Part shown: one piece after another, positions 17,280 to 26,411 of the stretch
Numbering within the stretch: position 1 is the stretch's first letter
How the letters are laid out: each line of letters opens with the position of its first letter
NCBI RefSeq assembly: GCF_014640615.1
Contig: NZ_BMHH01000007.1
Span: 124,001 to 188,000, forward strand
Reading direction: 5' to 3'
DNA: 64,000 bases
Origin: Paramesorhizobium endophyticum
GTDB lineage: Bacteria; Pseudomonadota; Alphaproteobacteria; Rhizobiales; Rhizobiaceae
Made by a program: the position numbers and the translations under genes
Notes under the pieces: model-generated
Databases searched by the model: none
The model's input: only the letters and a program-made list of their open reading frames with translations
Told to the model about the DNA's origin: nothing

Positions 17280-17477
17280 CCAAGCGCCCTCGTGGTTCGA
17301 GGCTCATTCCCCCTTCGGGCCCCTTCGACAAGCTCAGGGTCGCCCCTCAGGGTCCATTCGCACCTCACCATGAGGGCTACTGGAGCGCGCCGTCCTCACT
17401 TCATCCTGAGACGCTGACGCCCCTTCACCCTCATCCTGAGGTGCTAGCGAAGCGAGCCTCGAAGGGCGGGGGTGAAG
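17280..17477. repeat. family C repeat, copy 3 (composite)
   Basis: About 198 bp opening CAAGCGCCCTCGTGGTTCGA and closing in GCCTCGAAGGGCGGGGGTGA. It holds an internal CCCTTCGACAAGCTCAGGG block not present in the other copies, so it looks like a mosaic. Together with the preceding terminator it fills the 405-bp stretch between the RND pump gene and the next small gene; nothing else is visible there. Confidence 0.85.
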
Positions 17478-17605
17478 GGATCGCCATGGCACCTTTTCCA
17501 TCAAACCGTGAAGTGCTCTAATAGCCTCGACTTCCCCGCGCTTCGTTGATATTGTTGCCTTAGGGGCCATGATATGGCCATGAGCGTTCGAAGCGGTTGT
17601 AACCA

Positions 17606-17821
17606 ATGAAAGCAGATGCCTTCAAAAATGGGTTCATGCGCGGGTTTTCCGCTCCCTTCTTGTTCTTCTCGCCCATAGAAATACGCCACCCGGCTCAGTT
17701 CAATGGAAGCGTTGCGAAGGCATGGGCTGATGTTGGTCGTGTCCTATCCGATGCTACGAAAGCGCAGGGGACGTATCTTGAGCAAAAAGCCGACAAGTCC
17801 AAACGATCAAAGCGCCGATAG
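17606..17821 (+). CDS. small basic protein of unknown function
   Basis: 71 residues, with an aromatic N-terminal part (FKNGFMRGFSAPFLFFSP) and a strongly basic tail ending KSKRSKRR. No known domain is recognised, and there is no strong ribosome site. The amino acid pattern looks protein-like, and the next small gene overlaps it with its own good ribosome site, which supports a two-gene unit. Could be a chance frame; moderate confidence. Confidence 0.45.
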   Translation: MKADAFKNGFMRGFSAPFLFFSPIEIRHPAQFNGSVAKAWADVGRVLSDATKAQGTYLEQKADKSKRSKRR

Positions 17822-18011
17822 CGCGCCGCTTAAGTCTCCTGCCCCCATTGAGCACGTTGCGCCGGAAAAGCATGGCCTACCATTCGTCCAGTTCATGGAG
17901 AGCCTGTACGTTGAGGGCCTTGATCTCGAACGTGAAGTGGATTCGGAAGGCCGAGCGCCCTCCCTCCCCCTTGCGGGGAGGGTGGCCCGTAGGGTCGGGT
18001 GGGGGTGGTGA
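17778..18011 (+). CDS. small protein whose C-terminus is supplied by a family B repeat
   Basis: 77 residues from a TTG start with AGGGGACG spaced 4 bases upstream. It overlaps the preceding small gene by 44 bp in another frame. Residues 1-59 include LPFVQFMESLYVEGLDLE. From about residue 60 the frame enters a family B repeat (17955-18104), whose sequence encodes the tail and the stop codon. The natural C-terminus was probably replaced when the repeat arrived. Function unknown. Confidence 0.4.
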   Translation: MSKKPTSPNDQSADSAPLKSPAPIEHVAPEKHGLPFVQFMESLYVEGLDLEREVDSEGRAPSLPLAGRVARRVGWGW

Positions 18012-18104
18012 CGTTGCGCAAGGTCGCCAGCAGAAGAGCAAACGTCACCACCCCCATCCGCCCGCTGACGCGGGCACCTTCCCCGCAAGGGGGAAGGAGG
18101 GCGC
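17955..18104. repeat. family B palindromic element, copy 2
   Basis: 150 bp beginning GCGCCCTCCCTCCCCCTTGC and ending AAGGGGGAAGGAGGGCGC. It overlaps the 3' end of a small gene on one side and stops 9 bases before the end of panB on the other. Confidence 0.93.
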
Positions 18105-18112
18105 GAGCCCCG

Positions 18113-18931
18113 CTATTTCTTCATCTTATAAACCTGTTCTTCCCCCGGAAACGCCCGCGCCTTCACATCCTCCGCATAGGCCTTGACCGCTGCCTCGATG
18201 GCTGCGCCTACCGCGCCGTATTGCTTGACGAATTTCGGCGGGCGGGGGTTGAGGCCGAGCATGTCTTCCAGAACCAGGATCTGCCCGTCGCAGTCCCTCG
18301 AAGCGCCGATGCCGATGGTGGGGATGGCGGTTTCGCGGGTGATTTCGGCGGCGAGCGGCTCGACAATGCCTTCCAGCACCACCGCGAACGCCCCTGCCTC
18401 TGCGACCGCTTGCGCGTCCGCCTTGATCAGCGGCCAATGGGCGGGGTCGCGACCTTGTGTCTTGAAGCCGCCGAGGGTGTTGACCGATTGCGGCGTCAGG
18501 CCGATATGGGCCATGACAGGGATACCGCGCTCGGTGAGGAAGCGGATTGTCTCGGCCATGCGCACACCGCCTTCCAGCTTCACCGCGCCGCAGGCGGTTT
18601 CCTTCATGATCCGCGCGGCGTTGCGGAAGGCTTCCGACGGGCTTTCCTCATAGGTGCCGAAGGGCATATCCACTACAACGAGCGCCTTGTTCGAGCCACG
18701 GACCACCGCGCGGCCATGCACGACCATCATGTCAAGCGTGACGCCGATGGTCGAGTCCATGCCGTGCATGACCATGCCAAGGCTATCGCCCACCAACATG
18801 AAATCCGCATATTGATCGACAATCGCCGCCGTATGCGCATGATACGCCGTCAGCGACACGATGGGCCTGCCGCCTTTCATCGCGCGGATTTCCGGGGCAG
18901 TGATGCGGCGGGTGGTGATTTCTCGGCTCAT
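18113..18931 (-). CDS. panB: 3-methyl-2-oxobutanoate hydroxymethyltransferase
   Basis: A 272-residue ketopantoate hydroxymethyltransferase, the first step of pantothenate (vitamin B5) synthesis: alpha-ketoisovalerate plus methylene-tetrahydrofolate. Family motifs are present: [10 protein letters not shown], the metal-binding [13 protein letters not shown], the KLEGG segment, the [11 protein letters not shown] loop and [15 protein letters not shown]. The start at 18931 has GGAGAATTCCC upstream and fits homologues. It is the last gene of the nadA-nadB-nadC-panC-panB operon, 36 bp after panC. Confidence 0.97.
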   Translation of the reverse strand: MSREITTRRITAPEIRAMKGGRPIVSLTAYHAHTAAIVDQYADFMLVGDSLGMVMHGMDSTIGVTLDMMVVHGRAVVRGSNKALVVVDMPFGTYEESPSEAFRNAARIMKETACGAVKLEGGVRMAETIRFLTERGIPVMAHIGLTPQSVNTLGGFKTQGRDPAHWPLIKADAQAVAEAGAFAVVLEGIVEPLAAEITRETAIPTIGIGASRDCDGQILVLEDMLGLNPRPPKFVKQYGAVGAAIEAAVKAYAEDVKARAFPGEEQVYKMKK

Positions 18932-18967
18932 GGGAATTCTCCGCAATTGCAGTCTGAAACGCTGGCG

Positions 18968-19816
18968 TTAGTTATCTATCACTCTTTGATCGATCAGCCG
19001 CACCTTACCGAAGCGGACGGTTAAAAGCACCACAACGGGCTTGTCGAATTTGCCGGTGACTTTCGACAAATCCGCGGCGTCGCGGATGTCCACCGCCTCG
19101 ATGGACCCGCGCGGCTCGGCTTCAAGCACGTCTATTATCGCCTTGCGGATGGCTGTCACGGAGCGCTCGCCTTGCGCGGCCAGCGTTTGCGCGGCGTTCA
19201 GCGCCTTCGACAGCACCACGGCGGCCTTGCGATCCTCGGGCGTCAGCAGGGCGTTGCGCGAGGAGCAGGCGAGGCCGTCCTCTTCGCGCACGGTCGGCAC
19301 GCCTACGATTTCCACCGGCACGTCCAGATCGGTCACCATGCGGCGGATGATGGCGAGTTGCTGGTAATCCTTTTCGCCGAAAAAGGCTCGGTCCGGCTGG
19401 GCGATGTTGAAGAGCTTGGTGACGACGGTCGTGACACCACGGAAATGGCCGGGGCGAAGCTTCCCCATCAGGACGCGAGAAAGCGCCGTCACCTCGACGA
19501 TGGTTTGCGCGCCGGGGCGGTAAATCTCCGCTATCTCAGGGGTGAAGACGTAATCGACGCCCTCCGCCTCCAGCAGTTCAAGATCGCGCCTCAGGTCGCG
19601 GGGATAGGTGGCGAGATCCTCATTCGGGCCGAACTGCGTCGGGTTGACGAAGATCGACACCACTGCCACGTTGCAGCTCTTGCGAGCCTCCCGCGCCAGC
19701 GTCAGATGGCCGATATGGAGATAGCCCATGGTCGGCACGAGGCCGATGGTCTTATCGGAACGGCGTTCCGCTTTTAAGGTGGCGCGGAGGTCCGCGATGG
19801 TGGAGATGACCTTCAT
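18968..19816 (-). CDS. panC: pantothenate synthetase
   Basis: 282 residues. It ligates pantoate and beta-alanine using ATP through a pantoyl-adenylate. The nucleotidyltransferase motif is present as PTMGYLHIGHLTLAREA (the usual H-x-G-H is HIGH). FVNPTQFGPNEDL, FFGEKDYQQL and the SSRNALL (KMSKS-like) region follow. The start overlaps the nadC stop by 4 bp, showing translational coupling between NAD and pantothenate genes. Confidence 0.97.
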   Translation of the reverse strand: MKVISTIADLRATLKAERRSDKTIGLVPTMGYLHIGHLTLAREARKSCNVAVVSIFVNPTQFGPNEDLATYPRDLRRDLELLEAEGVDYVFTPEIAEIYRPGAQTIVEVTALSRVLMGKLRPGHFRGVTTVVTKLFNIAQPDRAFFGEKDYQQLAIIRRMVTDLDVPVEIVGVPTVREEDGLACSSRNALLTPEDRKAAVVLSKALNAAQTLAAQGERSVTAIRKAIIDVLEAEPRGSIEAVDIRDAADLSKVTGKFDKPVVVLLTVRFGKVRLIDQRVIDN

Positions 19817-20682
19817 GGGTTGATCCCTATATCCAGCCCCACATCCAGCGTCGGCGCGGCCATGGTGATCTTCGAGGTCGAGATATAATCGACGCCCGTT
19901 TCCGCTATAACCCGGATTTTATCGAAGGAAACGTTGCCGGAAGCTTCCAGTTTGGCGCGATTTGCTGTCATTTTTACGGCTTTTTCAAGGACCGGAGGGC
20001 CCATGTTGTCAAGAAGGATCACATCGGCCTGTGCCGCGAGCGCCTGCTCAAGCTGCTCCAGCGTGTCCACCTCGATTTCGATTTTCACCAGATGCCCGGC
20101 ATAGGCCCGCGCCGCTTCGATGGCTTTTGCGACGCCGCCCGCGACGGCGATGTGGTTGTCCTTGATGAGGATGGCGTCGTCGAGGCCGAAGCGATGGTTC
20201 GCACCGCCGCCGCAACGCACCGCATATTTGGCGAAGGCGCGCATGCCGGGTACGGTCTTGCGCGTGTCGCAGACTTTGGCGTTCGTATGGGCGATGAGAT
20301 CGGCGAATTTCGCGGTGTAGGTGGCGATGCCGCTCAGATACATCAGGAAATTCAGCGCCACCCGCTCGGCGGAAAGAATGGCGCGGGCGTGGCCGGTGAC
20401 ATGGGCGAGCGGCTGGCCGGGCGTTACTTTGTCGCCGTCCTTGACAAGCGCGACGAAGGAGATGGCGGGGTCAAGCAAGGTGAAGGCGGCCTCGGCCAGC
20501 GGCAGGCCGGCAATGGTGCCCGCCTCGCGCGTGGTGAGCGTCGCCTCCGCCTGCGCATCTTCCGCGATGGTGGCTTGCGTGGTGATGTCGCCCGCGCGGC
20601 CCAAATCCTCGGCCAGTGCTGCGCGCACCGCGTCTTCTATGAGCAATCGCGGCAGGACGGGCGGATTGGGTCTGGGGGTCAT
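19813..20682 (-). CDS. nadC: nicotinate-nucleotide pyrophosphorylase (quinolinate PRTase)
   Basis: 289 residues. It converts quinolinate and PRPP to nicotinate mononucleotide. Motifs include EDLGRAGDITTQ near the N-terminus, CDTRKTVPGMRAFAKYAVRCGGGANHRFGL split over the catalytic Arg/His/Lys region (DTRKT and GGGANHR), and IEIEVDTLEQL near the end. The ATG at 20682 shares one base with the nadB stop. Part of the nad-pan operon. Confidence 0.97.
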   Translation of the reverse strand: MTPRPNPPVLPRLLIEDAVRAALAEDLGRAGDITTQATIAEDAQAEATLTTREAGTIAGLPLAEAAFTLLDPAISFVALVKDGDKVTPGQPLAHVTGHARAILSAERVALNFLMYLSGIATYTAKFADLIAHTNAKVCDTRKTVPGMRAFAKYAVRCGGGANHRFGLDDAILIKDNHIAVAGGVAKAIEAARAYAGHLVKIEIEVDTLEQLEQALAAQADVILLDNMGPPVLEKAVKMTANRAKLEASGNVSFDKIRVIAETGVDYISTSKITMAAPTLDVGLDIGINP

Positions 20683-22397
20683 CAGGCAAATTCCCTGTGG
20701 TTCTGGATAAAGCCTTCGGCTTCCGCAAGGGTGAGGCGCGAGCGATGCCGCCATTCGGGTTGTGCGTCGGGGAAATCGGTGCGGAAATGCGCGCCCCGGC
20801 TCTCCTGGCGTTTCAAGGCGCTGACTGCGACGAGTTTGGCCGTGGTGAGCGCGTTGGCGAAGGCAGGGGTGCGGTTGGTGCGTTCGAGGGCGAGGATGGT
20901 GCGCAGGCCCTCTTCCATGCCAGCGCGGTCGCGGATGACGCCGAAATTCGTGCTCATGGTTTTGCGCAGGAGGGCGATGGCGACATCATCGCTGAGCGCC
21001 TGGCTGGAGGGGGTGTCCTTTTGGCGGGAGCGTGTCTCACCCCCCTCTGCCCTGCCGGGCATCTCCCCCACAAGGGGGGAGATTGGCTGGGAGGTCCGAT
21101 TTCGCCAATCGTCAACGTTGCCGAAGGGAGAACCGTCATAGATGAAGGCCGATCTCCCCCCTTGTGGGGGAGATGTCCGGCAGGACAGAGGGGGGTGAGT
21201 CTCGCGCAGTGTTTTGACCGAAAAACACGCCTCAACATCCCCCGCCACCCGCGCGGCGAACACCACCGCCTCCAGCAGCGAGTTCGACGCCAGCCTGTTG
21301 GCCCCATGCACCCCCGTCGATGCGACCTCGCCGCATGCCCATAGCCCGTCAAGCGAGGTGCGGCCCTGGGCATCCGTCAGCACCCCGCCCATGAAATAAT
21401 GCGCCGCCGGGACGACCGGGATCGGCTGCGTCACCGGGTCGATACCGGCTTCTTGGGCGTAGCCGTAAACGGTGGGAAATTCCTCCGGGAAGCTGGCGCC
21501 CACTGCCTTTGTGCAATCGAGCCATGCGCCCCTCCCCGCCATTACTTCCGCAAAGATGCCGCGCGCCACCACGTCGCGCGGGGCCATTTCCGCTTCCGGA
21601 TGGAGCGCCTGCATGAAGCGCTCGCCCCGGTCGTTGACGAGCGTCGCGCCATGGCCGCGCAGCGCTTCGGTCGCCAGCGGCGCGGGGTCCCTGCCGACGT
21701 CGAGCGCAGTGGGGTGGAACTGCACGAACTCCATGTCTGCCACGATTGCCCCGGCCCGCGCGGCCATGCCGACGCCCATGCCTAATGCTTCGGGCGGATT
21801 GGTGGTCACCGCATAAAGGTGGCCGATGCCGCCGGAGGCCAGCACCACGGCGCCGGCGGGGAGATGGAGGCGCTCGTCTTCACGACGGGCGAGAATGCCG
21901 GTCACCCGACCTTCTTCCATGAGGATTTCTTCTGCTATATAATTTTCTAGCACCTGAATGGAGGACGTGCGGCGCACCGCCTCCACAAGCGCCTGCATGA
22001 TGGCGCGGCCCGCCATGTCGCCGCGCACCCGGACCACCCGGCTTTGCGAATGCGCCGCCTCGCGGGAGACCTGCAAGCGCCCTTGAAGATCCCGGTCGAA
22101 GGGAACGCCGTAGGAGAGAAGGTCGTGGACGCGCGCGGCCGCCTCGCTGACCATGCCCCGGGCGATGGTCTCGTCCACGATGCCGTCACCCGCGGCGAGC
22201 GTGTCGGCCAGATGCTGCTCGATGGTGTCGCCGTCCGCGACCGCAGCCGCGATGCCCGCCTGCGCCCATGCCGATGACGCGCCATGGCCGATGGGCGCGG
22301 CGGCGAGAACGGTGACAGGACGCGGCGCGAGCTTGAGAGCGCAGAAGAGCCCGGCGAGGCCACCGCCGACGATGATGATGTCGTTAGTGACGGGCAT
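20682..22397 (-). CDS. nadB: L-aspartate oxidase with in-frame 52-codon repeat insert
   Basis: 571 residues. It oxidises L-aspartate to iminoaspartate with FAD, supplying quinolinate synthase. The FAD dinucleotide motif GGGLAG is at 11-16. The HPTALDVG and RGHGATLVN active-site regions and [21 protein letters not shown] are intact. Residues about 401-453 are encoded by a family A palindrome (21040-21195), just before the C-terminal helical domain. Removing it gives about 519 residues, the usual size. The start at 22397 gives the standard [13 protein letters not shown]; the open frame extends upstream into another repeat and was not used. Confidence 0.93.
   Translation of the reverse strand: MPVTNDIIIVGGGLAGLFCALKLAPRPVTVLAAAPIGHGASSAWAQAGIAAAVADGDTIEQHLADTLAAGDGIVDETIARGMVSEAAARVHDLLSYGVPFDRDLQGRLQVSREAAHSQSRVVRVRGDMAGRAIMQALVEAVRRTSSIQVLENYIAEEILMEEGRVTGILARREDERLHLPAGAVVLASGGIGHLYAVTTNPPEALGMGVGMAARAGAIVADMEFVQFHPTALDVGRDPAPLATEALRGHGATLVNDRGERFMQALHPEAEMAPRDVVARGIFAEVMAGRGAWLDCTKAVGASFPEEFPTVYGYAQEAGIDPVTQPIPVVPAAHYFMGGVLTDAQGRTSLDGLWACGEVASTGVHGANRLASNSLLEAVVFAARVAGDVEACFSVKTLRETHPPLSCRTSPPQGGRSAFIYDGSPFGNVDDWRNRTSQPISPLVGEMPGRAEGGETRSRQKDTPSSQALSDDVAIALLRKTMSTNFGVIRDRAGMEEGLRTILALERTNRTPAFANALTTAKLVAVSALKRQESRGAHFRTDFPDAQPEWRHRSRLTLAEAEGFIQNHREFA
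21040..21195. repeat. family A palindromic element inside nadB, copy 3
   Basis: 156 bp with CCCCCCTCTGCCCTGCCGGG at one end and its near-complement at the other. Read on the minus strand within nadB it is open across all 52 codons, giving a Pro/Gly/Ser-rich stretch that includes [13 protein letters not shown]. The same reading frame is also largely open in intergenic copy 4. Confidence 0.95.
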
Positions 22398-22438
22398 GAG
22401 GGGCTCGCGCGAGATCGATGCGTTGCGCTTTACGAGCA

Positions 22439-22594
22439 CCCCCCTCTGTCCTGCCGGACATCTCCCCCACAAGAAGGGAGATTGGCTGTGAGGGCCGCTT
22501 TCGCCAATCGTCAACGTCGCAGAATAGAGAATCGTCATCGATGAAGGCCGATCTCCCCCCTTGTGGGGGAGATGTCCGGCAGGAAAGAGGGGGG
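22439..22594. repeat. family A palindromic element, copy 4
   Basis: 156 bp between nadA and nadB, 42 bp upstream of the nadB start. The right arm has one substitution in the conserved end (GGAAAGAGG for GGACAGAGG). It would form a large hairpin in the nad-pan mRNA just before nadB. Confidence 0.95.
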
Positions 22595-22631
22595 TGCGCT
22601 ACGCTGGGTGCTGAAGCCACAATATTTCCCC

Positions 22632-23699
22632 TCAATTCCGCAAATTCACCATGCGCTCCACCGCCCGGCGGGCGCGCTCGGCTACTTCTGGAACAACATG
22701 GATTTCCTCACGCATGAAGACGAGGCTGTCCAGGATCTTCGGCAGGGTGATGCGCTTCATGTGGGGGCAGAGGTTGCAGGGCTTGACGAATTCGACACCG
22801 GGCAAGTCCGCCTCGATGTTCGACGCCATGGAGCATTCGGTGACAAGCAGCACCTTGGCGGGGCGGTTCCTGCGCACATAATCGATCATGCCGCTGGTCG
22901 AACCGGCGAAGTCCGAGACCGCCACCACTTCCGGCGGGCATTCCGGGTGGGCGATGATCTGGATGGAAGGGTCGGTCTCCTTGTAGGCGAGCAGTTCCTC
23001 GGGCGTGAAGCGCTCATGCACCTCGCAATGGCCCTTCCAGGTGAGCACCTTGACCCTGGTCTGCGCGGCGACATTCTGCGCCAGGAACTCGTCGGGGATG
23101 CAGAGGACACGGTCGGTGCCGAAGCTCTCCACGACTTCCACCGCATTGGCTGACGTGCAGCAGATGTCGCTCTCGGCCTTCACCTCGGCGGAGGTGTTGA
23201 CATAGGTAACGATGGGCACGCCGGGATAGGTCTCGCGCAGCAGGCGCACATCCGCTCCTGTGATCGATTCGGCCAGCGAACAACCGGCGGCCATGTCCGG
23301 CATCAGCACCGTCTTTTCCGGGTTAAGCAGCTTCGACGTTTCGGCCATGAAATGCACGCCGCACTGAACGATGATTTCCGCATCCACCCTTGTCGCCTCG
23401 CGGGCAAGCTGGAGCGAGTCGCCGACAATATCGGCCACACAGTGGAAGATTTCCGGCGTCTGGTAATTGTGGGCGAGGATGACCGCCCCGCGCTCCTTCT
23501 TCAGCCGGTTGATCGCAGCGATATAGGGCGCATGGACTGGCCATTCGATACGTGGGATGTGGTGCGCCACGCGTGCATAAAGATGCTCGGTCTCCCGCGC
23601 CACCTCGGGCGTGAATTCCAGCACGGGCGTTTTCTTTATCCCGAACCGCTCCGCCGCGGTCGCCTTCGCCGTGCTTATTGCTGCCGCATTCGCCGTCAT
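22632..23699 (-). CDS. nadA: quinolinate synthase
   Basis: 355 residues. It condenses iminoaspartate with dihydroxyacetone phosphate to quinolinate using a [4Fe-4S] cluster. Likely cluster ligands are Cys113 ([10 protein letters not shown]), Cys254 (AHPEC) and one of Cys308/Cys311 (PCNLCPHMK). AHNYQTPEI and the GDSLQLA segment bind substrate. It is the first gene of nadA-nadB-nadC-panC-panB. A 21-bp palindrome starts 18 bp upstream of the start codon, consistent with repression by NadQ. Confidence 0.97.
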   Translation of the reverse strand: MTANAAAISTAKATAAERFGIKKTPVLEFTPEVARETEHLYARVAHHIPRIEWPVHAPYIAAINRLKKERGAVILAHNYQTPEIFHCVADIVGDSLQLAREATRVDAEIIVQCGVHFMAETSKLLNPEKTVLMPDMAAGCSLAESITGADVRLLRETYPGVPIVTYVNTSAEVKAESDICCTSANAVEVVESFGTDRVLCIPDEFLAQNVAAQTRVKVLTWKGHCEVHERFTPEELLAYKETDPSIQIIAHPECPPEVVAVSDFAGSTSGMIDYVRRNRPAKVLLVTECSMASNIEADLPGVEFVKPCNLCPHMKRITLPKILDSLVFMREEIHVVPEVAERARRAVERMVNLRN

Positions 23700-23717
23700 C
23701 TCATACCCTCCCGCTAT

Positions 23718-23738
23718 TTATGCTCACTTTGAGCATAA
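23718..23738. promoter_or_regulatory. candidate NadQ operator upstream of nadA
   Basis: A perfect inverted repeat with half-sites TTATGCTCA and TGAGCATAA separated by CTT, 18 bp from the nadA start. Its position over the promoter/5' leader of the nad-pan operon, and the COG4111 regulator gene in the same window, point to NadQ binding. The assignment is inference. Confidence 0.75.
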
Positions 23739-23842
23739 CCATGCGCAAAAGAAAAACGGCCAATGCCGTCGCGCAGGACAGTATGACCATAATGGCTGCT
23801 CTGCAAGCGGGGTTGTCATAAAAGTTTTGCAACTGCCCCGCT

Positions 23843-23997
23843 GCCCCTCACCCTTACCCTCTCCCCGTGAATTACGGGGAGAGGGGGACATCAACGTTGC
23901 GTCTTCGTCCTTTTCCCCTGCATCTGGCAGAAGAACGAGGCGGAAACGTCCGTGTCCCCCTCTCCCCGCGCGCGGGGAGAGGGTAAGGGTGAGGGGC
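23843..23997. repeat. family D palindromic element, copy 2 (intergenic)
   Basis: About 155 bp from GCCCCTCACCCTTACCCTCT to GGGTAAGGGTGAGGGGC. It lies between nadA and the divergent MFS gene. The 402-bp intergenic stretch holds the operator palindrome, this repeat and presumably the two promoters; nothing else is seen. Confidence 0.93.
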
Positions 23998-24101
23998 AAA
24001 TGCAACATCAAATTCAGTGAATGAAGGTTCAAACCAATTCGTTTGAATGATCGATTGCAGCGGGTACATTCACATCTTCCGATTGATGCAGGAATCATCC
24101 C

Positions 24102-25340
24102 ATGGCTTCCTCCTCTGCCTCCGCCGCGAAGCAAAACCATTTGCCCTTGCTCATCATCGCCTCGGGCTGCCTGATTGCGCTGATGACCTTCGGCCCACGC
24201 TCGGCCATGGGCATATTCCAGCTGCCGATGCTGACGGAAAAGGGCTGGGACCGCACGACATTCGGCCTCGCCATGGCGCTGCAGAATTTGTTCTGGGGCG
24301 CGGGGCAGCCCTTTTTCGGCGCGATTGCGGATAAATACGGCACATGGCGGGTGCTGGTCATGTCGGCGCTGCTCTATGCGAGCGGGCTTTTGATGATGGC
24401 GCATGCCAGCGCGCCGCTCTGGCTGCATATGGGCGGCGGCATTCTCATCGGCCTCGGCGTTGCCGCCGGCTCGTTCGGCATCGTGCTTTCGGCCTTCGCG
24501 CGCAATGTGCCGGCGGAAAAGCGCACCTTCGTGTTCGGGCTCGGCACGGCGGCGGGGTCGGCGGGCATGTTCGTCTTCGCGCCGATCAGCCTTGGTTTAA
24601 TCGAGCGCTTCGGCTGGTCGGATGCGCTGGTCTATATGGGCATCGCCATGCTGATCATCCCGGTGCTGGCGGTGCCGCTCAGGGGCAATTCGTCGAGCGG
24701 GCGCATTGCACAGGATGCCTACAAGCAGTCCATCGGCGCAGCACTGCGCGAGGCGCTGGGGCATAAAAGCTATCTGTTGCTGACCGCCGGGTTCTTCGTC
24801 TGCGGTTTCCAGGTGGCCTTCATCACCGCGCATTTCCCGGCCTATATCGCCGATATCGGCATCGAGCCGCATTATGCCGTGTGGGGGCTGGCGCTGATCG
24901 GCTTCTTCAACATCATCGGCTCACTCGCCTCAGGCATCATCAGCCAGAAGACGTCGAAGCCGATTTTCCTCTCGCTGCTTTATCTGGCGCGCTCGGTGCT
25001 CGTCGCCGCGTTCCTGCTGCTGCCGCAATCGGGAATGTCGGTGCTGGTCTTCTCCGGCCTGATGGGGCTGCTCTGGCTCTCGACGGTACCGCCGACAAAT
25101 GCGCTCGTCGCGATCATGTTCGGCACGCGCTATCTGGGGATGCTGGGCGGACTCGTCTTCTTCTCGCACCAGATCGGCTCGTTCCTCGGCGTCTGGCTGG
25201 GCGGCTATCTTTACGACCGCTTCGGTTCCTACGATCCGGTGTGGTGGTTTGGCGTGGTGCTCGGACTTTTCGCGGCGCTGGTGCATTGGCCTATTCGCGA
25301 GCGCGCGGTGGAAAGGCCGGTGTTGCAGGCGGCGGAGTGA
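24102..25340 (+). CDS. MFS transporter
   Basis: 412 residues with 12 predicted membrane helices. The MFS motif A-like loop GAIADKYGTWRVLV follows TM2, and an equivalent GGYLYDRFGSYDP loop lies in the second half. It resembles the oxalate/monocarboxylate-type MFS branch, but the substrate is not certain. It is divergent from nadA with two large repeats between, so joint control with NAD synthesis is possible but unproven. The start follows GAATCATCCC, a weak ribosome site. Confidence 0.92.
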   Translation: MASSSASAAKQNHLPLLIIASGCLIALMTFGPRSAMGIFQLPMLTEKGWDRTTFGLAMALQNLFWGAGQPFFGAIADKYGTWRVLVMSALLYASGLLMMAHASAPLWLHMGGGILIGLGVAAGSFGIVLSAFARNVPAEKRTFVFGLGTAAGSAGMFVFAPISLGLIERFGWSDALVYMGIAMLIIPVLAVPLRGNSSSGRIAQDAYKQSIGAALREALGHKSYLLLTAGFFVCGFQVAFITAHFPAYIADIGIEPHYAVWGLALIGFFNIIGSLASGIISQKTSKPIFLSLLYLARSVLVAAFLLLPQSGMSVLVFSGLMGLLWLSTVPPTNALVAIMFGTRYLGMLGGLVFFSHQIGSFLGVWLGGYLYDRFGSYDPVWWFGVVLGLFAALVHWPIRERAVERPVLQAAE

Positions 25341-25346
25341 GGGCGA

Positions 25347-25475
25347 TTAGCGGGAGCGATGCGGCTTGTTGTTGTACACCCGGTCCTTGGGCCTGGTGAA
25401 GTAGGAAACGCCAAAGCCTATCGCAAAAACGATCAATGGCGCACCGAAAAAGGCGTATAGTTCAAAAAGAGGCAT
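25347..25475 (-). CDS. 42-residue single-span membrane protein
   Basis: Reading the minus strand from 25475 gives MPLFELYAFFGAPLIVFAIG followed by FGVSYFTRPKDRV and a basic tail, then TAA. It has one strongly hydrophobic helix (about residues 4-27) and a positively charged C-terminus, a pattern common in small bacterial membrane proteins. It sits between convergent-side neighbours with no overlap. Function unknown; a short frame, so moderate confidence. Confidence 0.5.
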   Translation of the reverse strand: MPLFELYAFFGAPLIVFAIGFGVSYFTRPKDRVYNNKPHRSR

Positions 25476-25594
25476 GCCCAGAGCCTTCTGAACTCAAGCT
25501 TTGTGCCGTTAGCGTAGCGCAATATCGTTAAGAACGCGAGATAACAAATGTCGGCGGGACAGCGCCCCGCCAACATTTCAATTCGAGCCCCCCG

Positions 25595-26323
25595 CTACGC
25601 CACCACCTTCCCCAACGCCGCCATGAAGCCCGCCCGCGCTTCAGGGGGCGTCAAGGCGCGGGGTTCCCAGACGTGGCGCATCAGGAAATAGCCGGTCATC
25701 CGGAAGGCTGCGTCAATTTCGGCGAGGGAATGGGCGCGGACGCGGGTGTCCGAGACGAATTCCGGCAGGGGCAGCAGCTTGTCGGCGTAGGGCGCTCCGG
25801 CATCGCGAGAGACGGCGCGGCCTGATTTCGGGGAGACATAGGCGAGGTGTTCGCGGCTCCCCGTCGCGGCGCAGGCGGTCAGGTCCAGGCCGAAGCCAAG
25901 TTCCTCCAGCATCATCACCTCGAAGCGTAAGAGAAGCTCCCCGGCCGCCATCGGATTGTCGAAATGCTCGATCATCAGGCCGAGCGTTTCGTACAGGCCG
26001 GGATGCGGGTCGCGCTCGGGCAGGAGGCGCAAGTGAGCGGCGGCGAGCTGGATGCCGTAGAGCGCCACCGGCATTTCGATCAGGCGCGCGGCGGCGAAGC
26101 TCAAAGGCTCGATCTGGAACGTGCCCATATGCTCATCTAGCCGGGCATACCATAGCGCATCGACGCAGTTGCCGGGCTGCAGCAGAGGCTGCTGCTTGCG
26201 CGAGCGCCCTCCCCGCACTAGCCCCAAATGCCGCCCATGGGCGCGGGTCATCAATTCGACAATGACGCTCGTCTCGCCATGCCGCCTCGTGCCGAGGATG
26301 ATGCCTTCATCGCGCCATTCCAT
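25595..26323 (-). CDS. recO: DNA repair protein RecO
   Basis: 242 residues. RecO works with RecR and RecF to load RecA on SSB-coated gaps. The N-terminal OB fold begins [20 protein letters not shown], with [16 protein letters not shown] after it. The central helical domain carries [18 protein letters not shown]. The usual zinc Cys cluster appears reduced (one Cys in TACAATG), as is common in alphaproteobacteria. Last gene of the DUF2062-acpS-lepB-rnc-era-recO block. Confidence 0.95.
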   Translation of the reverse strand: MEWRDEGIILGTRRHGETSVIVELMTRAHGRHLGLVRGGRSRKQQPLLQPGNCVDALWYARLDEHMGTFQIEPLSFAAARLIEMPVALYGIQLAAAHLRLLPERDPHPGLYETLGLMIEHFDNPMAAGELLLRFEVMMLEELGFGLDLTACAATGSREHLAYVSPKSGRAVSRDAGAPYADKLLPLPEFVSDTRVRAHSLAEIDAAFRMTGYFLMRHVWEPRALTPPEARAGFMAALGKVVA

Positions 26324-26327
26324 GGTT

Positions 26328-26411
26328 TAGTGAGATAGTGCAATAGTGAGTAGTGAGATAGTGGAGGAAGAATGTTTTTCTATCTCGCTGTTCACTATCT
26401 CACTATTCCCT
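26328..26411. repeat. family E repeat (TAGTGAGATAGTG), copy 1
   Basis: TAGTGAGATAGTGCAATAGT and GTGAGATAGTGG face CTATCTCGCTGTTCACTATC and TCACTATTCCC, giving a hairpin of direct TAGTGAG units. It fills the era-recO gap exactly, ending at the era stop codon and starting 4 bases before the recO start. Confidence 0.85.

Noticed and set aside
25347-25594. Second gene between the MFS gene and recO besides the 42-residue frame
   Set aside because: Other frames are short and interrupted; only the hydrophobic frame at 25347-25475 is coherent.
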